Shown: positions 33,179-42,352, counted from the stretch's first letter. The stretch: DNA of 43,685 bases from Tissierella sp. P1 (GCF_002266425.1 NZ_NPMN01000031.1:1-43685), one strand, 5' to 3'. Made by a program: numbers and translations. Notes: a model not told the origin generated them from the letters alone.

Positions 33179-34039
33179 ATGAGAATATCAGTATTAGGTG
33201 GAGACGAGAGAAGTATTAAATTAGCAAAACTGCTTAGAAAAGATGGTCATAATATTAAATTATTTGGTTTTGATAGGTTAGAAAATAACACGTTAGAAAT
33301 AAGTGAGAAACTAGACTTAGTTATTAAAGAATCTAATATAATTATAGGACCACTACCATGCTCTAATGACAATACTCTACTAAATACACCTTTGTATTCG
33401 GAAAAAATAATTATAGAAGAAATATTTAAGAATATGAATTCCGATCAACTATTTATAGCAGGTAAAATATCTAAGGAAATATCTAGTATTGCATCCTTCT
33501 ACAATATTAATACTATAGATCTCCTCAGAAGAGAGGAAATGGCAGTATTAAATGCTATTCCTACAGCAGAGGGTGCTATTCAAGTAGCTATGGAAGAACT
33601 AGATATTACTATTCATGGAGCAAACACTATGGTTTTAGGATTTGGTAGAATAGGTAAAGTTCTAGCTAATATGCTTCAAGGCATAGGAGCAAATGTATAT
33701 GTTGAGGCTAGAAACTATACGGACTTAGCATGGGTCAGCAGCTATGGCTATATTCCATTACATTTAAATGAGATAGGGGCTTATATTCATGAGATGGATG
33801 TAATATTCAATACTATTCCATCTATGGTTTTAAATGAAGAGATGTTACTGAAGCTAAGGAAAGAATCCTTGATAGTTGACCTTGCTTCTATACCAGGTGG
33901 AGTAGATTTTGAAAAATCTAAAGAACTAGGGATAAAAACTGTTTGGGCATTGGGACTACCTGGTAAAGTAGCACCTATGACAGCAGCTGAAATTATGAAA
34001 GATACTATTTATAATATTATTGAAGAGTTGGGGGGATAG
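33179..34039 (+). CDS. dpaA: Dipicolinate synthase subunit A
   Basis: 286 residues, start ATG 33179 behind GGGAGGGAAGGT. N-terminal Rossmann-like segment ISVLGGDERSIKLAKLLRKD with the conserved GGDeR, the PLPCSNDN loop, and a second nucleotide-binding domain from about residue 140: TIHGANTMVLGFGRIGKVLANML. The C-terminus WALGLPGKVAPMTAAEIMKD is a family signature. With DpaB it oxidises a dihydrodipicolinate-pathway intermediate to dipicolinic acid in the mother cell for spore heat resistance. Presence of the pair shows that the organism is a spore former that uses the SpoVF route and not the EtfA route of Clostridium cluster I. dpaB starts two bases after the stop. Confidence 0.95.
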   Translation: MRISVLGGDERSIKLAKLLRKDGHNIKLFGFDRLENNTLEISEKLDLVIKESNIIIGPLPCSNDNTLLNTPLYSEKIIIEEIFKNMNSDQLFIAGKISKEISSIASFYNINTIDLLRREEMAVLNAIPTAEGAIQVAMEELDITIHGANTMVLGFGRIGKVLANMLQGIGANVYVEARNYTDLAWVSSYGYIPLHLNEIGAYIHEMDVIFNTIPSMVLNEEMLLKLRKESLIVDLASIPGGVDFEKSKELGIKTVWALGLPGKVAPMTAAEIMKDTIYNIIEELGG

Positions 34040-34041
34040 GA

Positions 34042-34619
34042 ATGTTATTGAAAGATGTAAAGGTTGGTATAGCTATTACAGGTTCATTTTGTACATTTGA
34101 AACAATTTTAGTTGAAATAGAGAGACTGGTTAATGAAGGAGCAGATGTATATCCAATTATGTCATATAATGCAAATGATTTTGATACTAGGTTTGGATTA
34201 GCAAAAGAATGGAAAGATAAGATAACAAAGGCAACAGGTAAGGAAATTATATCTACTATACAGGATGCAGAGGGTATAGGTCCAGGAAATTTCTAGATAT
34301 AATAGTTGTAGCCCCATGTACAGGAAATACCCTTGCAAAACTGGCGAATGCCATTACTGATACACCAGTATGTATGGCTTTTAAGGCCCATTTAAGGAAT
34401 AACAAACCTGCAATAATTGCTATATCTACTAATGATGGACTCAGTGGAAATGCAAAAAATTTAGGTATGTTGCTAGATAAAAAAAATGTTTATTTTGTAC
34501 CTTTTGGGCAAGATGACCCTGTAAAAAAATCTACCTCATTAATAGCTCACTATGATATGATAATACCTACTATAATTGAAGCATTAAAGAGTAAGCAAAT
34601 ACAGCCATTGCTAGTATAA
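34042..34619 (+). CDS. dpaB: Dipicolinate synthase subunit B (flavoprotein), frameshifted
   Basis: About 193 residues after repair. Start ATG 34042 behind GGGGGATAGGA. First part: VKVGIAITGSFCTFETILVE, NEGADVYPIMSYNANDFDTRFG. The frame ends early at 34296; one more A at the AAA run 34287-34289 changes GPGNF-stop into GPGKFLDIIVVAPCTGNTLA, then LANAITDTPVCMAFKAHLRN and the C-terminal half with AISTNDGLSGNAKNLGMLLD. The PCTGNTLAKLANAITDTPV segment is the diagnostic flavoprotein motif of DpaB. An intact product is needed for normal spores, so a sequence error is a better reading than gene loss. Confidence 0.92.
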
Positions 34620-34630
34620 TAAAAGAGTTG

Positions 34631-34679
34631 TAAATAAGTAACGCTTTTGGTGCCTGACACCAAAAGCGTTACTTATTTA
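34631..34679. terminator. 22-bp perfect palindrome with GGTGCCTGACACC core
   Basis: TAAATAAGTAACGCTTTTGG(TG) at 34631-34652 and its exact complement at 34658-34679, 5-base loop. It lies right after dpaB and is followed by TATTTTAAAAA. Terminator by position, though unusually long and G+C-rich at its tip. Confidence 0.75.
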
Positions 34680-34830
34680 TTTTAAAAAGGATGTAATTAA
34701 TATATAAAAAATAATCAAAATATTTTAAATTTTCAACCTCGGTTTTATAGAAATATAACAAAGGATATTCTAATATTTTAGAGAAATTATGCATATAGAG
34801 TAGTAATTAATATTAGACGGGAGGGATAAC

Positions 34831-36336
34831 ATGGATACAATATTAAAGATGTGTTCAATATCCAAGTATTTTGGAACATTGGTAGCAAATGAAGGTATTA
34901 ATTTTGAGGTAAAGAAAGGAGAAATACATTCTCTTTTAGGAGAAAATGGTGCGGGAAAGTCAACATTGATGAATGTATTATATGGTCTGTATCAACCTGA
35001 TAAGGGAGAAATATTTTTTGAAGACAAAAAGCTTAACTTAAAATCCTCTAAAGATGCCATAGATTTAGGAATAGGAATGATACATCAACATTTCATGCTT
35101 GTACCAGTTCATACAGTATTAGAAAATATCATCATGGGCATGGGAAAGGAAAAAGGTTTGGTAATTAAGGAGGAAAAACTCAAAGAGGAAATAGAAAGAA
35201 TTGCAGCCAAATATGGAATGGAAATATCCTTAGATACAAAGGTTTCAGACCTATCTGTAGGAGAACAACAAAGAGTTGAAATAGTTAAAGCTCTATATAG
35301 AGGAGCAAAATTACTTATAATGGATGAACCAACAGCTGTACTTACTCCACAGGAAACTGAAGAGTTGTTTACTACACTAAGAAAAATGGCTGATACTGGA
35401 ATGTCTATAATATTGATTACTCATAAATTAAAGGAAGTAATGTTTGTATGCGATAGAGTTACTGTATTGAGGGATGGTAGAGTAACAAAGACAATTAATA
35501 CTAAAGAGACAAATGACCTTGAACTTGCAAAATTTATGATAGGCAGAGAACTTTCAGCTATGGAAAAAGATAGTGTTTGTTGTCCGGGAGGGCCTGTACT
35601 TGAATTAAAGAATTTATCTTATGAAATGGAAAAAGGAATAAAAGCTTTAGAGAATATAAGCTTAAAAATATGCTCTGGAGAAATTTTAGGCATTGCTGGA
35701 GTAGATGGGAATGGACAAAAAGAATTGGCAGAGGCAATAGTTGGACTAATTCAAGGGAATTCAGGCAGCATTTTATTAAATGGCGAGGAAATTAAAGGGA
35801 AATCCATTTCAGAAATAATAAAAAGAGGTGTAGGTTATATTCCAGAAGATAGACATAAAAGAGGGTTAATATTAGATTTTTCTGTTAGTGAGAATCTAAT
35901 ACTGAAAGATTATTATAAGAATCCATTTAGAAAAAGATTTTTCTTTGATTTCAATACAATAAATAAACATGCTGACCATATGATTGAAAAATATTCAATT
36001 AAAACTCCATGCAGAAATTCTGAAGCTAGGAAACTATCAGGTGGAAACCAGCAAAAAATAGTCGTAGCAAGGGAAGTAGATAAATTGCCAAAATTACTAA
36101 TTGCTGTCCAGCCTACTAGAGGAGTAGATATAGGAGCATCGGAATTTATTCATCAACAGATTATAAAAGCTAAAGAGCAAGGCACTGCAGTACTGTTAAT
36201 TTCTACAGAACTTTCAGAAATTAACCTACTATCTGATAGAATCGCTGTAATATATAAAGGCAGTATAGTAGGGGAGATGGATAAGAATGATTTTGAAGAA
36301 AGCAAAATAGGTTTAATGATGGCAGGAGCTAATTAA
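34831..36336 (+). CDS. Nucleoside/BMP-type ABC transporter ATP-binding protein (two ATPase domains)
   Basis: 501 residues, start ATG 34831 behind GGGAGGGATAAC. Two ATPase domains as in sugar/nucleoside importers of the RbsA/NupO type. The first: GENGAGKST, LSVGEQQRVEIVKAL, LLIMDEPTAVLTPQE. The second, from ~residue 250, has a degenerate Walker A GVDGNGQKE, then RGVGYIPEDRHKRGLILDFS, LSGGNQQKIVVARE and LLIAVQPTRGVDIGA. These are the family rules for NupO. First gene of the operon; the two permeases and the lipoprotein follow. Expected role: import of purine or pyrimidine nucleosides. Confidence 0.92.
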   Translation: MDTILKMCSISKYFGTLVANEGINFEVKKGEIHSLLGENGAGKSTLMNVLYGLYQPDKGEIFFEDKKLNLKSSKDAIDLGIGMIHQHFMLVPVHTVLENIIMGMGKEKGLVIKEEKLKEEIERIAAKYGMEISLDTKVSDLSVGEQQRVEIVKALYRGAKLLIMDEPTAVLTPQETEELFTTLRKMADTGMSIILITHKLKEVMFVCDRVTVLRDGRVTKTINTKETNDLELAKFMIGRELSAMEKDSVCCPGGPVLELKNLSYEMEKGIKALENISLKICSGEILGIAGVDGNGQKELAEAIVGLIQGNSGSILLNGEEIKGKSISEIIKRGVGYIPEDRHKRGLILDFSVSENLILKDYYKNPFRKRFFFDFNTINKHADHMIEKYSIKTPCRNSEARKLSGGNQQKIVVAREVDKLPKLLIAVQPTRGVDIGASEFIHQQIIKAKEQGTAVLLISTELSEINLLSDRIAVIYKGSIVGEMDKNDFEESKIGLMMAGAN

Positions 36337-36349
36337 AGGAGGAAAAATT

Positions 36350-37450
36350 GTGAACAAAATTCAGGATTATCTTAATAAGAAAATCTCAAGTAAAGTCTTT
36401 AATAGGAATAAAATTTTGACAATTTTTATACCGCTGGTATCAGTATTATTAGCATTGCTGATTGGGAGCGTACTTTTACTATTTATAGAGGTTAATCCAC
36501 TAGAAGCTTATAAATATTTAATCTTTGGGAATTTCACAAACATCTACAATATTGCTGAGATTTTTGTAAAAGCTACACCTATTATATTAACAGGACTTTC
36601 CTTTGCATTTGCTTTTAGGACAGGGCTATTTAATATAGGCGGGGAAGGACAAATGTTTGCAGGTGCTATGGCGGCAGCATTTGTAGGATTAAAAACTGGG
36701 CATCTCAGTCCGTTTATCACCATATCCCTTTGCTTATTGGCAGCAATAATAGCAGGTGGAATATGGGGAATGATACCAGGGATACTTAAAGGAATATTTG
36801 GCTCATCTGAGATAATTACTACAATAATGTTTAACTATGTGGCATTATATTTTATTAGTTATTTAGTAGATAAACCGCTTAGAGAATCAAGTGGATTTTA
36901 TCCACAAACAGATCTAATAGGAGAAAATGGATTTCTTCCCTATGTAGTTTCCAACACTAGACTACATATAGGTTTTATTATAGCAGTGATAATTTCAATA
37001 ACGGTATATATTATTTTATGGAAAACTCCCTTTGGTTATAGACTTAGGGCTGTAGGATATAATTCAGATGGTGCAGAATATTCAGGTATAAATATTAGAA
37101 AAAATATTATAATTTCTCTAGCCATAAGCGGAGCTTTGGCAGGGGTAGCGGGCTTTACAGAAATAAATGGTATTCACCATAGACTCTTGGATAATTTCTC
37201 TAAAAATGTTGGTTTTGATGGGATAGCAGCAGCACTTTTAGGTAATGCAAATCCTGTAGGTGTGGTTATATCATCAATACTTCTTGGTATGCTTCAAACA
37301 GGAGCAAATTCAATGCAAAGAGGGGTAGGAGTTCCAGCAAACATAGTAAGCATAATCCAAGCTTTAATTATAATATTTGTCCTAGGGGGAAATGCCATAA
37401 GACCTAAGATTGAACTTATGTTAAATCGCAAAGAAAGGGTGTTAGAGTGA
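36350..37450 (+). CDS. Nucleoside ABC transporter permease 1 (NupP-like)
   Basis: 366 residues, GTG start at 36350 behind AAAGGAGGAAAAATT. About nine hydrophobic segments of the BPD_transp_2 (branched-chain/nucleoside) permease fold. Signatures are TPIILTGLSFAFAFRTGLFN and IGGEGQMFAGAMAAAFVGL, and the ATPase-contact region is FGYRLRAVGYNSDGAEYSGI. The stop TGA overlaps the ATG of the second permease gene (TGATG). The two permeases form a heterodimer across the membrane. Confidence 0.92.
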   Translation: MNKIQDYLNKKISSKVFNRNKILTIFIPLVSVLLALLIGSVLLLFIEVNPLEAYKYLIFGNFTNIYNIAEIFVKATPIILTGLSFAFAFRTGLFNIGGEGQMFAGAMAAAFVGLKTGHLSPFITISLCLLAAIIAGGIWGMIPGILKGIFGSSEIITTIMFNYVALYFISYLVDKPLRESSGFYPQTDLIGENGFLPYVVSNTRLHIGFIIAVIISITVYIILWKTPFGYRLRAVGYNSDGAEYSGINIRKNIIISLAISGALAGVAGFTEINGIHHRLLDNFSKNVGFDGIAAALLGNANPVGVVISSILLGMLQTGANSMQRGVGVPANIVSIIQALIIIFVLGGNAIRPKIELMLNRKERVLE

Positions 37451-38381
37451 TGAAAGACATACTAAGTATTACGTTTATTGTTGCGTTATTATCTGCATCC
37501 ATTAGGCTTTCAGTTCCAATACTATTTGCTGCATTAGGGGGAATGTATTCAGAAAGATCTGGAGTAGTAAACATAGGTCTGGAAGGCATGATGTTAGTTG
37601 GAGCTTTTGCAGGAGTAGTAGGGTCTTATTTTACAGGAAGCTATTGGATTGGAGCTTTGGTGGCAATATTAAGTGGAATTTTAATATCTGCACTTTTTGC
37701 TTTTATAACAGTAAAAATCAAAATAAATCAAATAGTTAGTGGTGTTGCAATAAATCTTTTGGCCATAGGACTAACTAGTTTTTTTATAGAGCTCTATTTG
37801 GAATAACTACTGTACCTATAACTGTAAAAGCTTTTGAACCAGTGAATATCCCAATCCTTTCCAACATACCAATAATAGGTGAAATATTTTTTAGACAAAC
37901 CATACTTGTATATATAGCATTTTTACTTGTGCCAATATCTTATTACATTTTTTATAAGACATCTATAGGGCTTAGTATTAGAACAGTAGGAGAACATCCA
38001 ATGGCAGCAGATACTGTAGGTATACCTGTAAATAAAGTAAGAACAATATGTGTATTGGTATCTGGCGCATTGGCGGGGCTTGGAGGATGCTTTTTATCAC
38101 TTGGACAATTTAATATGTTTGTTGATAATATGGTATCGGGAAGAGGATTTATAGCAGTAGCAGCTGTAATATTTGGAAAGTGGAATCCCAAGGGAGTATT
38201 AATGGCCTCCTTAATATTCGGGGTTGCAGATGCACTTCAAATAAGGATGCAAATGGCAGGACTAGGAATACCTTATCAATTTCTGCTGATGTTTCCATAT
38301 TTACTTACTGTAGTAGCAGTCACAGGAATTGTTGGACGCACTACGTCACCAAAGGCGCTTGGAAGGGCATACGAGAAATAA
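37450..38381 (+). CDS. Nucleoside ABC transporter permease 2 (NupQ-like), frameshifted
   Basis: About 310 residues after repair. ATG 37450 overlaps the upstream stop (GTG at 37447 is an alternative). First part LFAALGGMYSERSGVVNIGL followed by EGMMLVGAFAGVVG is the NupQ signature. The frame is lost at the T7 run 37779-37785: one more T changes TSFFIELYLE-stop into TSFFYRALFGITTVPITVKA and joins FEPVNIPILSNIPIIGEIFF. The second part has GLSIRTVGEHPMAADTVGIP, GALAGLGGCFLSLGQFNMFV and ends normally. Both parts fit one permease, so the loss of one T is probably an error. Confidence 0.9.
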
Positions 38382-38459
38382 TTACAAAAGGAGGGGAGGT
38401 GTTTTAATATACCATCCGCTATTACAATCCAATATATATAAAATTAAGGGGGAATAAAA

Positions 38460-39466
38460 ATGTTTACAAAGAAAAGAATTTTAGCATTACTCCTAGTTTC
38501 AATGTTTTTAGTTGGTTTATTAGCAGGTTGTTCATCAAGAAAAGATAATGATACTTCCACTACAGCAGATGGAAAAAAAGATTATAAAATAGTATTATTA
38601 TTACCAGGACCTATAAATGATCAGGGGTGGAATGCCACGGCTTATGAAGGATTAAAGCTAGTAGAAAAGGATTTAGGTATAAAAATGGAGTATATAGAAT
38701 CTGTTCAACAAGCTGATTTTGAAGCTGTATTTACAGACTATGGAACAAAAGGGTATGATTTAGTATTCGCCCATGGAACTCAGTTTTTTGATGCAGCAAA
38801 AAAGTAGGACCTCAATTTCCTAATACTTTCTATATGGTTATAAATAGTGAAGAAGGTCAAGAGCCAAATGTTGGTGGAATCGGTGTTAGAGAATGGGAAG
38901 GCGGATATATAGCAGGTATAATTTCTGCTATGAATACTAAAAACAAACAATTGGGAGCCATTGGTTCATTCCCATTCCCAGTTATAGCTGGTACTTTGGA
39001 TGCATTTGAAGTGGCAGCACAAACTATTGATCCTTCAATAAAGGTTACAAAAACCTATGTAAACTCTTGGGAGGATATACAAAAAGGTAAAGAAACTGCT
39101 CTTGCAATGGCAGAAGCTGGGGCAGATGTTATTTTCTGTAGTGCTAATCAAGTTGGTTTAGGTTCAATAGAAGCTGCAAAATCAAAGGGTGTTAAAGCTG
39201 TAGGATATATTTCGCCACAAAACGATGTTGCCCCAGATACTGTTATTTCATCTGTTACTTATAATACTCCGGGATTATTTAAAAATACTGTTGAGCAATT
39301 AATAAATGGTGAGCTTAAACCTGTAGGAGCTTCACTAGGATGGGCAGACGATGTACTGGATATGCAATGGGGAAAAGATGTAAAGCAAGATGTGAAAGAC
39401 AAAGTAAATGAAGCTATTAAAGAGCTTAAAGAAGGAAAAATTACAAATCCATATAAAGGTCAATAA
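38460..39466 (+). CDS. BMP family nucleoside-binding lipoprotein, frameshifted
   Basis: About 336 residues after repair. Start ATG 38460 behind AAGGGGGAATAAAA. Lipoprotein signal with LLAGCSSRKD (Cys near residue 24). PBP1 fold of the BMP/PnrA family: DYKIVLLLPGPINDQGWNAT with the usual 'DgGfn' site, then GYDLVFAHGTQFFDAAKK. The frame breaks at the A6 run 38798-38803; one more A gives KKVGPQFPNTFYMVINSEEG and joins GIGVREWEGGYIAGIISAMN. The C-terminal part holds QVGLGSIEAAKSKGVKAVGY. Last gene of the operon, whereas in many Firmicutes the binding-protein gene comes first. It delivers nucleosides to the permeases above. Confidence 0.92.
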
Positions 39467-39480
39467 TTAAAATATAAAGG

Positions 39481-39517
39481 ATTCCAGTCAGGTTCATTAA
39501 TCTGATTGGAATTTTTT
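39481..39517 (+). terminator. Terminator of the nucleoside ABC operon
   Basis: ATTCCAGTCAG (39481-39491) pairs with CTGATTGGAAT (39502-39512), followed by TTTTTT. The 240 bases after it up to the next gene are AT-rich; two TATAAT-like boxes (near 39647 and 39699) lack convincing -35 elements. Confidence 0.88.
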
Positions 39518-39759
39518 ATGACATATAGGAGAATTCTCATTTGATTTTGATTTTGTAAAAAGAACTTGATCTATATAGATTTTTAAAAATGCTATCTTAC
39601 AATATTTCGTTAAAAGTTCTTTTATATTTTTATTTACTATACTATAATTGAAATTAAAAATATTAAATTAAACTAGGGATAAAAAAGCTAGAATTATAGT
39701 ATAATTAAGATAAAGCTATAGATAAAGAAATGAAGGAAACTTAAGATGGAGGTTTGAAA

Positions 39760-40227
39760 ATGAAGATAGATGTTGAAGAAATTTTAAGACGATTAGAAGG
39801 AAAGGCTAATACAATTTATTTTGATAGAGACAGATTAAAGAATCTGTTGAATTCAACTAAGAAAAAGGTAGAAGGCAATAAAACATTGATGGAAGTTTGG
39901 GAAGATATAAAACTATTTTTAGATTTACTTAAAGATTGGATGAGAGGAGATTATAGAGAAATATCGAAAGGCTCTATAATAATGATAATAATATCTTTGC
40001 TATACTTAGTAAATCCATTAGATTTGATACCAGATTTTTTAGTGGCTGGATTTATTGATGATTTAGCCGTAATTGCATATGTGATTAAAAAAATCTCAGA
40101 TGAGCTAAATGTATATAAAAAATGGAAAGTTGCCAATGATAATGAGGATTCAATAGAAGTGGAGGTAGAAATTGTTGAGGATGTAGAAGATGTTGACCAC
40201 AAGGAGAATAATGGTGAAGAAAATTGA
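39760..40227 (+). CDS. YkvA-like (DUF1232) membrane protein
   Basis: 155 residues from ATG 39760, behind GATGGAGGTTTGAAA; an upstream TTG at 39754 lies too close to it. The DUF1232 core is GSIIMIIISLLYLVNPLDLI, PDFLVAGFIDDLAVIAYVIK: a hydrophobic hairpin with the invariant 'NPlDLIPDf....g..DDl' pattern. The N-terminal half is charged, and the C-terminus is a run of acidic residues (SIEVEVEIVEDVEDVDHKEN). The function of the family is unknown. Its stop lies 17 bases inside the next gene, so the two are probably translated together. Confidence 0.88.
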   Translation: MKIDVEEILRRLEGKANTIYFDRDRLKNLLNSTKKKVEGNKTLMEVWEDIKLFLDLLKDWMRGDYREISKGSIIMIIISLLYLVNPLDLIPDFLVAGFIDDLAVIAYVIKKISDELNVYKKWKVANDNEDSIEVEVEIVEDVEDVDHKENNGEEN

Positions 40228-40624
40228 TATAGAAGAACTATATTGGGTTGATTGGAATGAAATATCAAGAAAACCAGAGAAATTAAATGAAATCTTTGCA
40301 TATATAAGAGACTATGATTCAAGAAATATAGAAGAATTGGGTAAAATTTTGAAACTATATAGCAATCCTTCTGGAGAGTTTACAATAGAATTTGCTAAGA
40401 TTGCTGGAGAAATCTATAAAAATGATAAGATAAAATTTATTAAAGCTCTAAATCTAGTAAGAGATGAAGCTATTAATCTTGTATATGTGTTTAGAATGGA
40501 GAAAATATTTGAAGATGAAGATAAAGAGTCCACGGAAATCCTTAGTTCTAGCCAACTAACAGAAGAAGAAATTGATACTACTTATACCTTCTTCAAAATG
40601 TATAAGACGATATGTGCAACTTGA
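40211..40624 (+). CDS. Hypothetical protein
   Basis: 137 residues from ATG 40211 behind AAGGAG (4-base spacing); an in-frame ATG at 40190 would put this site inside the gene. Soluble and mostly helical by sequence: KIDIEELYWVDWNEISRKPE, then FAKIAGEIYKNDKIKFIKAL and NLVRDEAINLVYVFRMEKIF. No signal peptide, membrane segment or metal motif. It overlaps the YkvA-like gene by 17 bases and ends before a terminator, so the two are a unit. I do not recognise a family. Confidence 0.7.
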   Translation: MVKKIDIEELYWVDWNEISRKPEKLNEIFAYIRDYDSRNIEELGKILKLYSNPSGEFTIEFAKIAGEIYKNDKIKFIKALNLVRDEAINLVYVFRMEKIFEDEDKESTEILSSSQLTEEEIDTTYTFFKMYKTICAT

Positions 40625-40631
40625 GTATAAG

Positions 40632-40655
40632 AAAAGAGAGAGTTCCTCTCTTTTT
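40632..40655 (+). terminator. Terminator after the YkvA pair
   Basis: AAAAGAGAG (40632-40640), loop AGTTC, CTCTCTTTT (40646-40654) then TGTTTTG. Confidence 0.8.
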
Positions 40656-40736
40656 GTTTTGCAAAAATGTAAAAAAATAACACAATAAAGCTGAATATTC
40701 AGTATAATTTAATAAAAGAATCAAAATATAAAAAAC

Positions 40737-40765
40737 TTGCAATATTTAATGAAACATAGTATAAT
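40737..40765 (+). promoter_or_regulatory. Sigma-A promoter of the symporter gene
   Basis: TTGCAA (40737-40742), 17-base spacer, consensus TATAAT (40760-40765). The -35 is part of AACTTGCAA, nine bases of the motif found twice around the citrate-synthase operon promoter. The ~70-base leader has an inverted repeat CATTACT..AGTAATG. Confidence 0.7.
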
Positions 40766-40842
40766 AAAAAAATATTCAACATTACTTTAGAACAGTAATG
40801 CAATAGTGATGGACAGTATAATATTACTTAAGGAGGTATACT

Positions 40843-42249
40843 ATGTTACAAGGCATTGAAAGAATTGTTTCAATTTTAAACAACTGGCTTTATTCTTATA
40901 TCTTAATAGTCTTACTAATTGGACTTGGAGTTTACTTTACTTTTAAAAGCAAATTTTCTCAATTTACACTATTAGGTCATAGTATTGGCCTATTGACAGA
41001 GGAAGCAGAAATGAGAGACGGTAAGAAAGGAATATCATCATTTCAAGCTTTCTGTATATCTGCTGCTTCTAGAATAGGAACTGGAAATATAGCTGGTGTA
41101 GCTATTGCCATAGCCACAGGTGGACCAGGAGCAGTATTCTGGATGTGGATTATTGCCTTAATTGGTGCAGGTTCAAGTTTAGTTGAAAGTACATTAGGAC
41201 AAATTTATAAAGTTAGAGATGGGGAAACCTTCAGAGGAGGACCAGCATATTATATTAATCAAGGTCTAAATATGAGATGGCTTGGAGTAATATTTTCAGT
41301 ACTAATTACAATAACCTTTGGATTTGTATTTAATACTGTGCAGTCCAATACCATAGCAGGAGCGTTTAATGAAGCTTTTGGAATTAAAGAAATTATTACT
41401 GGAATTATTTTAGTTATTATTACAGGATATATAATATTTGGTGGAGTTAAGAGAATAGCTTCAGTATCTGCAATTATAGTACCTATTATGGCTACTTTAT
41501 ATATAGGGGTTGCCATATTCATAATGATAAAAAATATAACTTTAATTCCATCTATGTTTAAATTAATATTTCAGAATGCTTTCGGGATTACACAGATAGC
41601 AGGTGGCACACTAGGCGTAACAATTATGAATGGTGTTAGAAGAGGATTATTTTCAAATGAAGCGGGGATGGGAAGCGTTCCAAATGCAGCTGCAACAGCA
41701 GATACATCGCATCCAATAAAGCAAGGCTTTATACAAAGTATTGGAGTTTTTGTAGATACCCTTCTAGTATGTAGTGCTACTGCATTTATAATATTATTAT
41801 CAGGAGTTCTTGAAAATTCATCAGGACTCAAAGGAGTACAGATTACACAGGCAGCTGTAGCTTCCCAAGTGGGCTCTTGGGGTAGCACTTTTATTGCAAT
41901 ATGCGTCTTTTTATTTGCTTATAGCTCAATAATTGGAAACTATTATTATGGAGAAACAAATATTGAATTTTTAGATACAAATCCAGTGTTTCTAATTGGG
42001 TATAGAATATTAGCTTTAGCTATGGTATTCTTTGGCTCAATAAGTAGTTTTTCATTAGTATGGGATACGGCAGATGTATTTATGGGTATTTTAGCAGTTA
42101 TTAATTTATTGGTAATAACTAAATTATCTCCTATAGTATTTGCAGCATTAAAGGATTACGTTGGACAGTTAAGAGAGGGAAAAAATCCAAAATTCAAATC
42201 TAAAAGTATTCCACAACTAGGGAATGTAGATTGGTGGAATGAAGAATAG
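40843..42249 (+). CDS. Alanine/glycine:cation symporter (AGCS family)
   Basis: 468 residues, start ATG 40843 behind TTAAGGAGGTATACT. About eleven membrane segments. Family signatures: ISSFQAFCISAASRIGTGNI with the GTGNIAGVA motif that binds Na+ and substrate, GGPGAVFWMWIIALIGAGSS, FRGGPAYYINQGLNMRWLGV, and RRGLFSNEAGMGSVPNAAAT. AGCS proteins (AlsT/GlnT/DagA) import alanine, glycine or glutamine with Na+ or H+. The choice among these is not clear from motifs. Single-gene unit with its own promoter and terminator. Confidence 0.94.
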   Translation: MLQGIERIVSILNNWLYSYILIVLLIGLGVYFTFKSKFSQFTLLGHSIGLLTEEAEMRDGKKGISSFQAFCISAASRIGTGNIAGVAIAIATGGPGAVFWMWIIALIGAGSSLVESTLGQIYKVRDGETFRGGPAYYINQGLNMRWLGVIFSVLITITFGFVFNTVQSNTIAGAFNEAFGIKEIITGIILVIITGYIIFGGVKRIASVSAIIVPIMATLYIGVAIFIMIKNITLIPSMFKLIFQNAFGITQIAGGTLGVTIMNGVRRGLFSNEAGMGSVPNAAATADTSHPIKQGFIQSIGVFVDTLLVCSATAFIILLSGVLENSSGLKGVQITQAAVASQVGSWGSTFIAICVFLFAYSSIIGNYYYGETNIEFLDTNPVFLIGYRILALAMVFFGSISSFSLVWDTADVFMGILAVINLLVITKLSPIVFAALKDYVGQLREGKNPKFKSKSIPQLGNVDWWNEE

Positions 42250-42260
42250 ATACTAGATTT

Positions 42261-42294
42261 AAGATCTTCTTATGTAAATAAGAAGGTCTTTTTT
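42261..42294 (+). terminator. Terminator of the symporter gene
   Basis: AAGATCTTCTTA (42261-42272) pairs with TAAGAAGGTCTT (42279-42290) with one G-U pair, followed by TTTTATTTTT. Confidence 0.9.
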
Positions 42295-42305
42295 ATTTTT
42301 ATATA

Positions 42306-42334
42306 TTGACATAAGTATTAGAACGAGTTACAAT
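42306..42334 (+). promoter_or_regulatory. Sigma-A promoter of the aminotransferase gene
   Basis: Consensus TTGACA (42306-42311), 17-base spacer, TACAAT (42329-42334). Followed 5 bases later by the motif TTAACAATAGTAAA. Confidence 0.8.
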
Positions 42335-42338
42335 GAAT

Positions 42339-42352
42339 TTAACAATAGTAAA
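42339..42352 (+). promoter_or_regulatory. TTAACAATAGTAAA start-site motif, copy 1
   Basis: 14 bases covering the expected transcription start. The same 14 bases occur at the same distance from the -10 box of the next gene (43630-43643), suggesting a shared operator. Confidence 0.45.

Noticed and set aside
34680..34830. Purine riboswitch upstream of the nucleoside ABC operon
   Set aside because: The 150 bases are plain AT-rich sequence without the conserved loops of purine riboswitches.
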